Shown one piece after another: positions 1-6,646 of a stretch of 6,936 bases of DNA (positions are counted from its first letter, which is position 1; each line of letters starts with the position of its first letter). The stretch is from assembly GCA_045590715.1 (NCBI GenBank), contig JAZNRO010000072.1, positions 1 to 6,936 on the forward strand, in the 5' to 3' direction. The notes beneath the pieces were generated by a model that worked only from the letters and a program-made list of their open reading frames with translations, was not told the origin of the DNA and made no database searches. This stretch comes from RGIG5579 sp045590715 (GTDB lineage: Bacteria > Bacillota > Clostridia > Oscillospirales > SIG627). The translations under genes and the position numbers were made by a program.

Positions 1-106
1 TTTCTCCGCGGAAGACTGCGTCCGCCGGGGACAGTTTTTCGAAAAAACAAAGCAGTTTGAAAAATATCTTGCTGTCTATGACCAGATCGTAAAAAAGGAC
101 AAATAA
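1..106 (+). CDS. Glycosyltransferase (GT4-like), C-terminal fragment, 5' end outside window
   Basis: An open frame enters from the left edge (first full codon at 2) and gives 34 residues before TAA at 104-106. The fragment lines up without gaps with the C-terminus of the complete GT4 enzyme at 2780-3994: both begin FS-x-E-x-C-x-RR, continue F-[ED]-K-x-K-x-F and end Y-x-A-x-Y, with 13 of the first 27 residues identical by eye. It is therefore very probably the tail helix of a GT-B fold glycosyltransferase of the same subfamily, acting in the cytoplasm on the lipid-linked repeat unit. The stop lies one base before the next ATG (TAATATG), so translation is likely coupled to the following gene. 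Sugar donor and acceptor cannot be inferred. The assignment rests only on the tail alignment, because the catalytic part is outside the window. Confidence 0.7.
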   Translation, partial: FSAEDCVRRGQFFEKTKQFEKYLAVYDQIVKKDK

Positions 107-107
107 T

Positions 108-1334
108 ATGGAAATTTTATATATCTCTTCCGTTCCCTCTCCCAATGAGTTCCAGAGCATCAAAGACAAATTCCGCGAAGGGTTTATCTATGGAATGAAC
201 GAATCCGGTTTTAAATTCCACACCCTCATTTTAAACGGACTTTGTGAGCATGAAGACGTGCGCATCCGCCACCTGGTAGGCAGAAGCGTTTCCATGAACA
301 CCCACAGAGGTCTTATCTGGGGCACCAAAAGAGAAAAGGTTTCTGAAAAGCTGGAATACGTTCACTTAGGCTTTCTGAACGGGCCCGTGCTCAAGCACCT
401 TCTCATCGGTCTTGGCTACTTTTTCCAGACTGCAAAATGGCTTTGGCAGAACAGAAAAAAAGAAAAAGCAATGATTTTAGACGGCGCGTACATTACCGCC
501 CATCCCTTCGTTTTTGCGGCTCCCGGTGTCAAAAAATGCCACAAAACTGCGATTTTCTGTGACCTTTACGAATATATGGCAGACGTAAAAGACGCCCGGA
601 ACAATGAAAAGACAAGTCTTGTCCGCCGCATCGCCAGAAACATTGCAAAATCCAGCTATGAAAAACTGGATTCCTTCATTTTGCTCACCGAGCAGATGAA
701 CCAGGCCATCAATCCCAAGAAAAAACCCTATATCGTGATGGAAGGTCTTGTGGATATCAATATGCAGACCGTTCCCAACGAACTGGATAAGAAAAACGAA
801 AAAAGCACCGTTATGTACGCCGGCGCGCTCCGCGCCCAATACGGCCTGAAAAACCTGGTAGAAGGTTTTCGCGCCTATGAAAACGAAGATGCCCGTCTTT
901 GGATCTTCGGTGCCGGCGACTACGCCCCCGAAATTGAAAAAGCGGCAAAGGAAGACGAAAGAATCGTCTTTGGCGGCGTCATTCCTCTTTCCGACGTGAT
1001 CCCCAAAGAACTGGAAGCACGGGTTCTGGTCAACGCCCGTCCCGTGGATATGGAATTTACCAAGTATTCCTTCCCCTCTAAAAATATGGAATATATGGTT
1101 TCCGGTACCCCCATTTTAACCACCCGCCTTCCCGGTATGCCGAGTGACTATTATGAACATATCTATACCATCGACGGTAATACTCCGGGTGACGTAACGA
1201 AAGCTCTTGAAAAAGTATTTGAAAACTCCCCCGAAGCCTTACACCAAAAAGGCCTTGAAGCCAGAAAATTCGTGCTGGAAAAGAAAAACAACGTCATCCA
1301 GGCCGGCCGAATCTTAAGCTTGATTTCAAAATAA
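108..1334 (+). CDS. Glycosyltransferase, GT-B fold (GT4/GT1-like), surface polysaccharide assembly
   Basis: Protein of 408 residues, a normal length for a GT-B transferase. It probably adds one sugar from a nucleotide-sugar donor to the growing lipid-linked repeat unit at the cytoplasmic membrane face. The N-terminal domain opens with a beta strand (MEILYISSVP) and has a hydrophobic stretch at about residues 92-113 that could touch the membrane. The C-terminal nucleotide-sugar domain shows MYAGAL (236-241) followed by YGLKNLVEGF (245-254), LWIFGAGD (264-271) and a donor-site region with SFPSKNMEY (321-329) then SGTPIL (332-337). The usual GT4 E-x7-E pair is not at its standard spacing; the nearest acids are E316 and E328, as in the FPSK type of transferase. 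The start is supported by AAGGA at 95-99, 8 nt upstream, and by the strand-initiating N-terminus. Gaps to its neighbours are 1 and 8 nt. Sugar specificity is unknown. Confidence 0.88.
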   Translation: MEILYISSVPSPNEFQSIKDKFREGFIYGMNESGFKFHTLILNGLCEHEDVRIRHLVGRSVSMNTHRGLIWGTKREKVSEKLEYVHLGFLNGPVLKHLLIGLGYFFQTAKWLWQNRKKEKAMILDGAYITAHPFVFAAPGVKKCHKTAIFCDLYEYMADVKDARNNEKTSLVRRIARNIAKSSYEKLDSFILLTEQMNQAINPKKKPYIVMEGLVDINMQTVPNELDKKNEKSTVMYAGALRAQYGLKNLVEGFRAYENEDARLWIFGAGDYAPEIEKAAKEDERIVFGGVIPLSDVIPKELEARVLVNARPVDMEFTKYSFPSKNMEYMVSGTPILTTRLPGMPSDYYEHIYTIDGNTPGDVTKALEKVFENSPEALHQKGLEARKFVLEKKNNVIQAGRILSLISK

Positions 1335-1342
1335 GAGGACCT

Positions 1343-2728
1343 ATGAACAAAACCACAAAACAATCCCCCGTTCCCTTCACCCGCCTGTTTCACATTTTGA
1401 TCGTGTTTTTTGCTCTGGTGGGCACCCAGTTTATGCTTCCCATCAATCTTTTGGGGAGAACGATCTTTCTCTATTACGTAGAACCCCTTCTCATCGCACT
1501 CTTTCTGGGGACGCTGGTCTACATGCTGGTAAAACGCCAAAAGCCGGTCTTTACCACGTTAGAGTGGCTCTTGCCCTCTTTATTCGTGCTTTGGTTTTTC
1601 GTTCTCACCGCATACCGCTTTTTGGCCTTCGGGGATCTCACCGGCGGTTTTATCAATTTCCGTGTGCTGACCTTCCCCATCCTCTTGGTGCTGATCTTAA
1701 AACAGCTGAAGGCAGAAAAGAAAGACGTGTTTTACGGCATTTTGCTTTTTGCTACCGGAATGAATCTTTACCAGGTAATAAGCATTTTCATTGCTCGCAG
1801 TTTCCGTACTGTACTGGCACTGAAAAACATCAATATCTACCTTTGCTTTATGCTGGCACTGCTTCCTCTTCTTTTGATGATGCTGAAAAATTTCCGCCAC
1901 AAGTCCGGCGCGGTAGAGACTTTCATGAAGGCGGTCCTGGTATTTAATATCATTTCCATTTTAGTCTTCTCCTTCTTCTCCGGATCAAGACTTACCATCG
2001 TTATCATTCCCGTGACCTTTGTAGTAGCCTTTTTCCTTGTTTTCGGATTCTCCGGGAAGACCTTTTTAAGACTTTTTACCCTGCTTCTTATTTTCATTGT
2101 GATCGCAAGCACCGTTTTAACCCTGGACGTATACGATTCCCGATATAATGTATCCCGCACCTATGCGGAGGTATTCAGCCTTCTGAAAATTGAAATGCCC
2201 GTCAAAGCACCCTCGGCAGATCCGGGTCAGACGGATACGGACGAAACGGATAAAAAGGATCCCGTAAAAGAAGATCCTCTGGGCGCAGAAACCAACGTGG
2301 CAGACAGCAACTCCATGCGGGATCTCATTTGGGCAAAATCCATTGAATACATAAAGGCAAGTCCCTTCTGGGGCAGAACTACCATTGACGTTGAATTTGA
2401 AATGAATTTCGCAGGCCTTGATGAGCCGGTGAAAATGGTTCAAAGCCCTCACAACTTTATTTTGGAAAGCTGGATGGCCCTGGGCCTTCCCGGTCTACTT
2501 CTGTACAGCGTTATCGTTCTTGCGGTAACCCTTGCCATTTTATTGAAAAAAATCAAGCTGTCGGATAAGATCCTGCTTTTCACCGTTTTATTCGCGGTGT
2601 TCGGGTTCAGTTTCTTCCAGCCGCTTGTCACCTGCTATTTTGCCGTTTCTCTGATCTTATGGTTTGCCTTCTTCCTCTTCTACGAAAAAGACAAAAGCCC
2701 TTCGGCAGAGTGTGAAAAAAATCTGTAA
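1343..2728 (+). CDS. O-antigen ligase family / Wzy-type polysaccharide polymerase
   Basis: Integral membrane protein of 461 residues with about 11-12 hydrophobic segments (roughly 15-34, 40-63, 74-96, 107-120, 127-150, 159-181, 195-212, 217-236, 242-262, 379-400, 407-425 and 427-447). A large extracytoplasmic loop of about 115 residues spans 263-378. Two hallmarks of the Wzy_C/O-antigen-ligase family are visible: GSR (214-216) at a membrane boundary, and SPHNFILESWMALGLPG (368-384) at the end of the big loop, with H370, N371 and E375. In a Gram-positive cell a lipid A ligase role is not expected, so the likely job is Wzy-type joining of undecaprenyl-diphosphate-linked repeat units outside the membrane. 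The loop carries a polar low-complexity stretch, about 287-324, rich in D, T, K, P and E. The ribosome binding site GAGGA (1335-1339) sits only 3-4 nt from the ATG, next to the preceding stop. Transfer of the glycan to another acceptor remains possible. Confidence 0.87.
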   Translation: MNKTTKQSPVPFTRLFHILIVFFALVGTQFMLPINLLGRTIFLYYVEPLLIALFLGTLVYMLVKRQKPVFTTLEWLLPSLFVLWFFVLTAYRFLAFGDLTGGFINFRVLTFPILLVLILKQLKAEKKDVFYGILLFATGMNLYQVISIFIARSFRTVLALKNINIYLCFMLALLPLLLMMLKNFRHKSGAVETFMKAVLVFNIISILVFSFFSGSRLTIVIIPVTFVVAFFLVFGFSGKTFLRLFTLLLIFIVIASTVLTLDVYDSRYNVSRTYAEVFSLLKIEMPVKAPSADPGQTDTDETDKKDPVKEDPLGAETNVADSNSMRDLIWAKSIEYIKASPFWGRTTIDVEFEMNFAGLDEPVKMVQSPHNFILESWMALGLPGLLLYSVIVLAVTLAILLKKIKLSDKILLFTVLFAVFGFSFFQPLVTCYFAVSLILWFAFFLFYEKDKSPSAECEKNL

Positions 2729-2779
2729 TGACGGTAAACAATAACGAAGACCCCATCTTTTATCGCAAAGGAGACTAAT

Positions 2780-3994
2780 ATGAAAATCGTAGCGATCAAT
2801 ATGGTAGCAGACGGCAGTACCGGCACCATTATGCGCGACGTTGCGAAAGCTGCCAGAGAAAAGGGACACGAAGTCCTGACCTTCTCCACCCCCAGTTTTT
2901 CCCTCAGTCACCCGGAAAAATTTATTCCCTATGAAGGGCACGAATATTACGGTACCAGACTGGGCCACGCCCTGCACTATGTTTTAGGCAGATTAACGGG
3001 ACGAAACGGAAGATACTCCACTCCTTCCACCCGGAGTCTGATCCGAAAAATCAAAAAATTCGAGCCCGATCTGATCCATCTGCATAACCTACACAACTTC
3101 TGCATCAATCTCCCCCTCTTTTTCCGTTTTCTCAAAAAAAGCAAAATCCCCGTAGTTTGGACTCTGCACGACTGCTGGACCTTTACCGGCCACTGCCCCT
3201 ACTTTGATATGGTAGAGTGCGACAAGTGGAAAACCTCTTGCCACCACTGTCCCCAAATTTCCATTTATCCCGAATCCCAAAGGGACCGCAGTGCAAAAGA
3301 ACACAAGGATAAGAAAAAATGGTTCGGCGCCTTGCCGGACCTGACCTTGGTCACCCCCTCTCAATGGTTAAGCGAGTTAACAAAACAGTCCTACCTTCAA
3401 AAATTTCCCATTAAAGTCATCAATAACGGAATCGACTTGAAAACCTTTACCCCTTCTCCCAGTGACTTCCGCAAAAAATTCAACCTGGAAAACAAACATA
3501 TTCTGCTTGGCGTTTCCTTCGGATGGTCCCAGCGCAAGGGTCTTGACGTCTTTGAGGAGTTATCAAAGCGCCTGGGAGAAGAATATCAGATCGTTCTGGT
3601 AGGCGCCGATAAAGGAGAGATCTCCCTTCCGGATAACATCATCTCCATCAGCCGCACCGCAAATCAAAAAAAACTGGCGGAAATTTATACGGCAGCCGAT
3701 CTTTTCGTCAACCCCACCAGAGAAGAAAACTACCCCACCGTTAATATGGAAGCCATCAGCTGCGGTACCCCGGTCCTTACCTTCCGCACCGGAGGCAGTC
3801 CCGAGATTCCTAACGAGACTTGCGGCGTTGTCGTAGAGAAAAACGATATCGACGCCATGGAAAAAGAAATCCGCCGCATTTGTACCGAAAAACCCTTTTC
3901 TCCGGAAAACTGTATCCGTCGGTCCAAAGACTTTGATAAAAATAAGCGCTTTGATGAGTATGTAGCTCTTTATGAAAGCGTTTGTGAAAAATAA
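2780..3994 (+). CDS. Glycosyltransferase family 4 with cysteine-rich motif
   Basis: A 404-residue GT-B retaining-type glycosyltransferase, predicted to add a sugar to the lipid-linked repeat unit in the cytoplasm. The N-terminal acceptor domain starts at once with strand MKIVAINMVADGSTG and contains DLIHLHNLH (97-105). TLHDCW (128-133) follows, then a cysteine cluster: C132, C139, C147, C154 and C157, in the pattern HDCW-x3-GHC, C-x2-W-x3-C-x2-CP. I recall the same arrangement in WcaC-like transferases of exopolysaccharide clusters. The donor domain shows GVSFGWSQRKG (244-254) with R252/K253 in the phosphate-binding position. The E-x7-E motif is E316 and E324, followed by SCGTPVL (327-333) and TGGSPEI (337-343). 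AAAGGAG at 2767-2773, 6 nt before ATG, fixes the start. The tail resembles the truncated transferase at the left window edge, so the two are probably paralogues. Sugar specificity is not predictable. Confidence 0.93.
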   Translation: MKIVAINMVADGSTGTIMRDVAKAAREKGHEVLTFSTPSFSLSHPEKFIPYEGHEYYGTRLGHALHYVLGRLTGRNGRYSTPSTRSLIRKIKKFEPDLIHLHNLHNFCINLPLFFRFLKKSKIPVVWTLHDCWTFTGHCPYFDMVECDKWKTSCHHCPQISIYPESQRDRSAKEHKDKKKWFGALPDLTLVTPSQWLSELTKQSYLQKFPIKVINNGIDLKTFTPSPSDFRKKFNLENKHILLGVSFGWSQRKGLDVFEELSKRLGEEYQIVLVGADKGEISLPDNIISISRTANQKKLAEIYTAADLFVNPTREENYPTVNMEAISCGTPVLTFRTGGSPEIPNETCGVVVEKNDIDAMEKEIRRICTEKPFSPENCIRRSKDFDKNKRFDEYVALYESVCEK

Positions 3995-4003
3995 AGGTAG
4001 ATA

Positions 4004-5317
4004 ATGAAAGCAAATAAATTTCTGAAAAATACCTCTTGGCTCTTTTCCGGTCAGATCCTGAAAATGCTTATGTCCTTTGTGGTGGGCATTATCACCACCC
4101 GTTATCTGGGCCCGGCCAACTACGGTATCATCAATTACGTCAATTCCTACATTGCCTTCTTCACCACCATCATATCATTAGGCTTTAGCGGTATTATGAT
4201 CTATGAACTGGTGAACCACGAAGAAGAAAACGGCAAAATTCTCGGCACCGCTATTTTCTTCCGTCTGATCACCGGCATCCTTTCTGCCTTTGTAATGATG
4301 GGCATTCTTTCCGTTACCGACGGGGATGAAAAAGCCGTTATGATGGTAGCGGCGGTAGAGGCCATCCAGCTTCCCTTTTTGTGCCTGGATACCTTAAATT
4401 TCTGGTATCAGGCAAAGCTCCGCTCGAAAGTTGCGGTTTTAGTCCAGGTCATCGCACATTTAGCCGCCTCTCTTTACAAAGTATTCCTTTTGATAACGGG
4501 CAAAAGCGTGGCTTGGTTTGCCTTTGCCATCAGCTTGGAGATCTTACTGGCAGCAGCAGGCTATTTCTTCTCCTACCTCAAGGAAAAAGGCCCGCGCCTT
4601 CAGTTCTCCCCCGCCACCGCAAAACGGCTCCTTCTCTCCTGCGGCCCCTTTATCGTAGCAAATCTTATGATCGTGATCTACGGCCAGGTAGACCGCATTA
4701 TGATCAAACAAATGCTGGATAGCAACGTAGCAGTAGGACTTTACTCCGCCGCCACTACCATTTGCGGACTGTTCGGTTTTCTGCCCATCACCATTTTAGA
4801 CGCCTGCCGTCCGGTGGTGGTAGAAGCGCAAAAGGAAAGCCGGGAACAGTTTTACCTTCGCTTCCGTCAGCTGGCCGCCGCCATTTTATGGTCCTGCCTG
4901 TTGTTTTCCATCGGCGTTACCCTTCTTCCCAAATTGGTTCTTTTCCTCTTGTACGGAAAAGAATACGTTGCCGCCGCCGCCTGCCTGCAGGTAGTCGTGT
5001 GGTACACTAGTTTCTCTTATCTGGGAAGCGCCTTCCACCTTTGGCTGGTATGCGAAAATCAAAATAAAAAAGTTATGCTTTTCTCGGGACTTGGCGCCAT
5101 TTTTAATGTCATTGCAAATTTCCTTCTCATTCCCGGCTTTGGCATTACCGGTGCCGCCGCCGCCACCCTCATCACCCAGTTTTTAACCAATTTCTTTCTT
5201 CCCCTTCTCATTCCCAGCACCCGTCCTTACGCCAAGGCCGTCATTGACGCCCTTTTCTTCCGGAATATGGAAGCAAAGGAATTGCTGAAAAAACTTACTT
5301 CTGCCATTAAAAAATAA
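4004..5317 (+). CDS. Wzx-type oligosaccharide flippase (polysaccharide biosynthesis protein, MOP superfamily)
   Basis: A 437-residue polytopic membrane protein with about 12 hydrophobic segments, slightly short for this family. It is predicted to move undecaprenyl-diphosphate-linked repeat units from the inner to the outer face of the membrane. Family signatures are the N-terminal SWLFSGQILK (11-20), TRYLGPANYGIINYV (32-46), QVDRIMI (228-234) and, after ENQNKK (351-356), the NVIANFLLIPGFGITGAA region (368-385). The basic tail from about 404 onward is cytoplasmic. It follows the GT4 gene by 9 nt with a weak site AAAGG (3993-3997). It is the last gene of the operon and its stop is two bases before the terminator hairpin. 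Together with the Wzy-like protein it marks a Wzx/Wzy-dependent pathway, rather than an ABC-transporter or synthase pathway. The family call is firm; the identity of the transported glycan is unknown. Confidence 0.93.
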   Translation: MKANKFLKNTSWLFSGQILKMLMSFVVGIITTRYLGPANYGIINYVNSYIAFFTTIISLGFSGIMIYELVNHEEENGKILGTAIFFRLITGILSAFVMMGILSVTDGDEKAVMMVAAVEAIQLPFLCLDTLNFWYQAKLRSKVAVLVQVIAHLAASLYKVFLLITGKSVAWFAFAISLEILLAAAGYFFSYLKEKGPRLQFSPATAKRLLLSCGPFIVANLMIVIYGQVDRIMIKQMLDSNVAVGLYSAATTICGLFGFLPITILDACRPVVVEAQKESREQFYLRFRQLAAAILWSCLLFSIGVTLLPKLVLFLLYGKEYVAAAACLQVVVWYTSFSYLGSAFHLWLVCENQNKKVMLFSGLGAIFNVIANFLLIPGFGITGAAAATLITQFLTNFFLPLLIPSTRPYAKAVIDALFFRNMEAKELLKKLTSAIKK

Positions 5318-5319
5318 AG

Positions 5320-5354
5320 AAAAGCGAAGACTTTTTGTCTTCGCTTTTATTTTT
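5320..5354. terminator. Bidirectional intrinsic terminator between convergent genes
   Basis: AAAAGCGAAGAC (5320-5331) and GTCTTCGCTTTT (5337-5348) are perfect reverse complements, giving a 12-bp stem with a 5-nt T loop. On the + strand it is followed by ATTTTTATTT. On the - strand, reading leftward, it is followed by TCTTTATTTTTT. Both the flippase gene (stop 5315-5317) and the reductase gene (stop 5353-5355 on the complementary strand) end within a few bases of the stem, so one element should terminate transcription from both sides. Confidence 0.9.
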
Positions 5355-6489
5355 ATTTCTTTAGTTTTTCCGCAAAGTCTGCCATCATTTCGGAGATCTT
5401 GATATTCTGGGGGCAAAGGGCCTCGCAGGCTCTACAGCCGATACAGGCAGCCGGTCTTTTTTCTTCCGGCAGAGTTTGCAGGGCGGTAGGCGCGATCCAG
5501 CCGCCGCCGGAATAGCAGTGATCGTTATAAAGCTGTATCATCCAGGGAATATCCAGTCCCTTGGGGCAAGAAGAAGTGCAGTATGCGCATCCCGTACAGG
5601 GAAGGCTTGTTTTCTGCGTCATTTTATTTGCGATACCAAGCATCAGGGAAAATTCATCTTCGCTTAAGGGCTTTTCCTCTTCAAAATAAGAGATATTTTC
5701 CTGAAGCTGCGCGGGGTTTGACATACCGGAAAGCACCATGGTTACCTCCGGAATACTCTGCAAAAACCGGAATCCCCAGGAAATAGCGTTTTCTCCGGGA
5801 CGGTATTTCTCAAGCTCCGCCTCATACTCTTCTTCCAGTTTACAAAGTCTTCCCCCGCGCAAGGGCTCCATGACCCATACGGGGATCCCGTATTCTTTCA
5901 GAAGTTCCAGTTTATCCACCGCATTCTGCAGGTGATAGTCTACAAAATTCAACTGCACCTGGCAAAATTCCATATCCTTGCCGTAGGCCTTTAAAAATTT
6001 CCGGGTGGTATTCAGATTTCCGTGAACAGAAAAGCCAAGGTGACGGATCCTGCCCTTTCTCTTTTCTTCCATCAGGCAATCGTAAATGCCGTACTTGGGG
6101 TCCAGATACAGATCCACGTTCTGCTCGTTTACGTTGTGGAACAGATAGAAATCAAAATATTCTACTCCGCACCGGTCCAGCTGCTCCTGAAAAATCTCAA
6201 AAGGCCGGTTCTGATAGATGTAATTTACGTCATAACCGGGGAATTTATCGGCTAAATAAAAACTCTCTCTGGGATAGGAAGACAAGATCTTTCCCATCAC
6301 CTTTTCCGACTGGCCGTTATGATACCCATAAGCCGTATCGAAATAATTGATCCCGCTTTTCATGGCAAGATCCACAAGCTCTCTTGTCTTTTCTTCGTCA
6401 ATGGGCTTTCCCTTTCCAAGGGTAGGCAGCCGCATACAGCCAAGACCCAAGGCAGAAAGCTTTTTATCCTGAAAATTCCGATCGATCAT
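5353..6489 (-). CDS. Aldo/keto reductase with C-terminal 2x[4Fe-4S] ferredoxin domain
   Basis: A 378-residue cytoplasmic oxidoreductase, full length for the clostridial ferredoxin-tailed AKR group. The (beta/alpha)8 part covers about residues 1-290. The AKR tetrad is visible as D51 and Y56 in YFDTAYGY, K82 in ADKFP and H118 in LFHNV. GFSVHG (152-157) and the late strand MVLSGMSNPAQLQENI (251-266) fit the cofactor-binding end of the barrel. The tail holds two ferredoxin motifs: C298-x2-C301-x2-C304-x3-C308-P and C349-x2-C352-x2-C355-x3-C359-P. These should bind two [4Fe-4S] clusters and pass electrons to or from the barrel; whether it uses NAD(P)H, and on what substrate, is not known from sequence. 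The start has GAGGG (5' end at 6498 on the - strand) close upstream. It has its own promoter and points toward the glycan operon, so it is probably not part of that pathway. Confidence 0.93.
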   Translation of the reverse strand: MIDRNFQDKKLSALGLGCMRLPTLGKGKPIDEEKTRELVDLAMKSGINYFDTAYGYHNGQSEKVMGKILSSYPRESFYLADKFPGYDVNYIYQNRPFEIFQEQLDRCGVEYFDFYLFHNVNEQNVDLYLDPKYGIYDCLMEEKRKGRIRHLGFSVHGNLNTTRKFLKAYGKDMEFCQVQLNFVDYHLQNAVDKLELLKEYGIPVWVMEPLRGGRLCKLEEEYEAELEKYRPGENAISWGFRFLQSIPEVTMVLSGMSNPAQLQENISYFEEEKPLSEDEFSLMLGIANKMTQKTSLPCTGCAYCTSSCPKGLDIPWMIQLYNDHCYSGGGWIAPTALQTLPEEKRPAACIGCRACEALCPQNIKISEMMADFAEKLKK

Positions 6490-6493
6490 TTTT

Positions 6494-6498
6494 CCCTC
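6494..6498 (-). promoter_or_regulatory. Ribosome binding site of the aldo/keto reductase gene
   Basis: On the - strand the sequence GAGGG is followed by a short A-rich spacer of 4 nt and ATG at 6489. It supports the chosen start; the first residues (MIDRNF) then lead directly into the usual LSALGLGCMR strand of this family. Confidence 0.7.
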
Positions 6499-6519
6499 AC
6501 AAACAGATTTCTTTTCTTG

Positions 6520-6548
6520 ATTTTAGCATAAGAAGGATCTTTCCGCAA
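6520..6548 (-). promoter_or_regulatory. Putative sigma-A promoter for the aldo/keto reductase gene
   Basis: Reading the - strand, a weak -35 TTGCGG (6548-6543) is separated by 17 nt from a -10 TAAAAT (6525-6520). The -10 is preceded by TGC, which makes an extended -10 (TGCTAAAAT). Transcription would begin about 6-8 nt further on, leaving a 5' leader of roughly 25 nt before the ATG at 6489. The call is by motif match only. Confidence 0.6.
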
Positions 6549-6592
6549 GAGCAAAGACTAAAAGAACCTCTCCTCTTTTTTCCCCTCGCCCG

Positions 6593-6620
6593 TTGATTTT
6601 TCCGTCTTTTTTGATATAAT
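6593..6620 (+). promoter_or_regulatory. Putative strong sigma-A promoter for the ferritin-domain VIT1/CCC1 gene
   Basis: A -35 TTGATT (6593-6598) lies 16 nt upstream of a consensus -10 TATAAT (6615-6620). TGA immediately before the -10 makes it an extended -10. The ATG at 6647 is about 26 nt downstream of the -10, with GGAGA at 6633-6637 as ribosome binding site. An imperfect inverted repeat (CCGT-C-TTTTTT at 6602-6612 against AAAAAACGG at 6626-6634) surrounds the -10. It could be an operator, but AT-rich sequence gives such matches by chance. Confidence 0.75.
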
Positions 6621-6646
6621 AAAAGAAAAAACGGAGAAATTTAACA

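Noticed and set aside
477..839. A 120-codon open frame on the - strand inside the first complete glycosyltransferase
   Set aside because: It lies wholly antisense to a well-supported GT gene, its composition is that of a reversed coding frame and it shows no recognisable domain or ribosome binding site.
1163..1540. A 125-codon open frame on the - strand across the transferase-polymerase junction
   Set aside because: It is antisense to two genes with clear family motifs; no promoter, ribosome binding site or domain supports it.
2657..2977. A 106-codon - strand frame covering the 51-nt gap between polymerase and GT4 genes
   Set aside because: Considered because it spans the largest gap of the operon, but most of it overlaps confirmed genes and the protein resembles no family I know.
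4381..4722. A 113-codon + strand frame inside the flippase gene
   Set aside because: It is an out-of-frame reading of a membrane protein gene; its arginine- and serine-rich product is typical of such shadows.
6593..6634. Possible Fur or PerR box around the transporter promoter
   Set aside because: The AT-rich stretch has only a few positions in common with either consensus; what remains is the imperfect dyad reported as a weak candidate.
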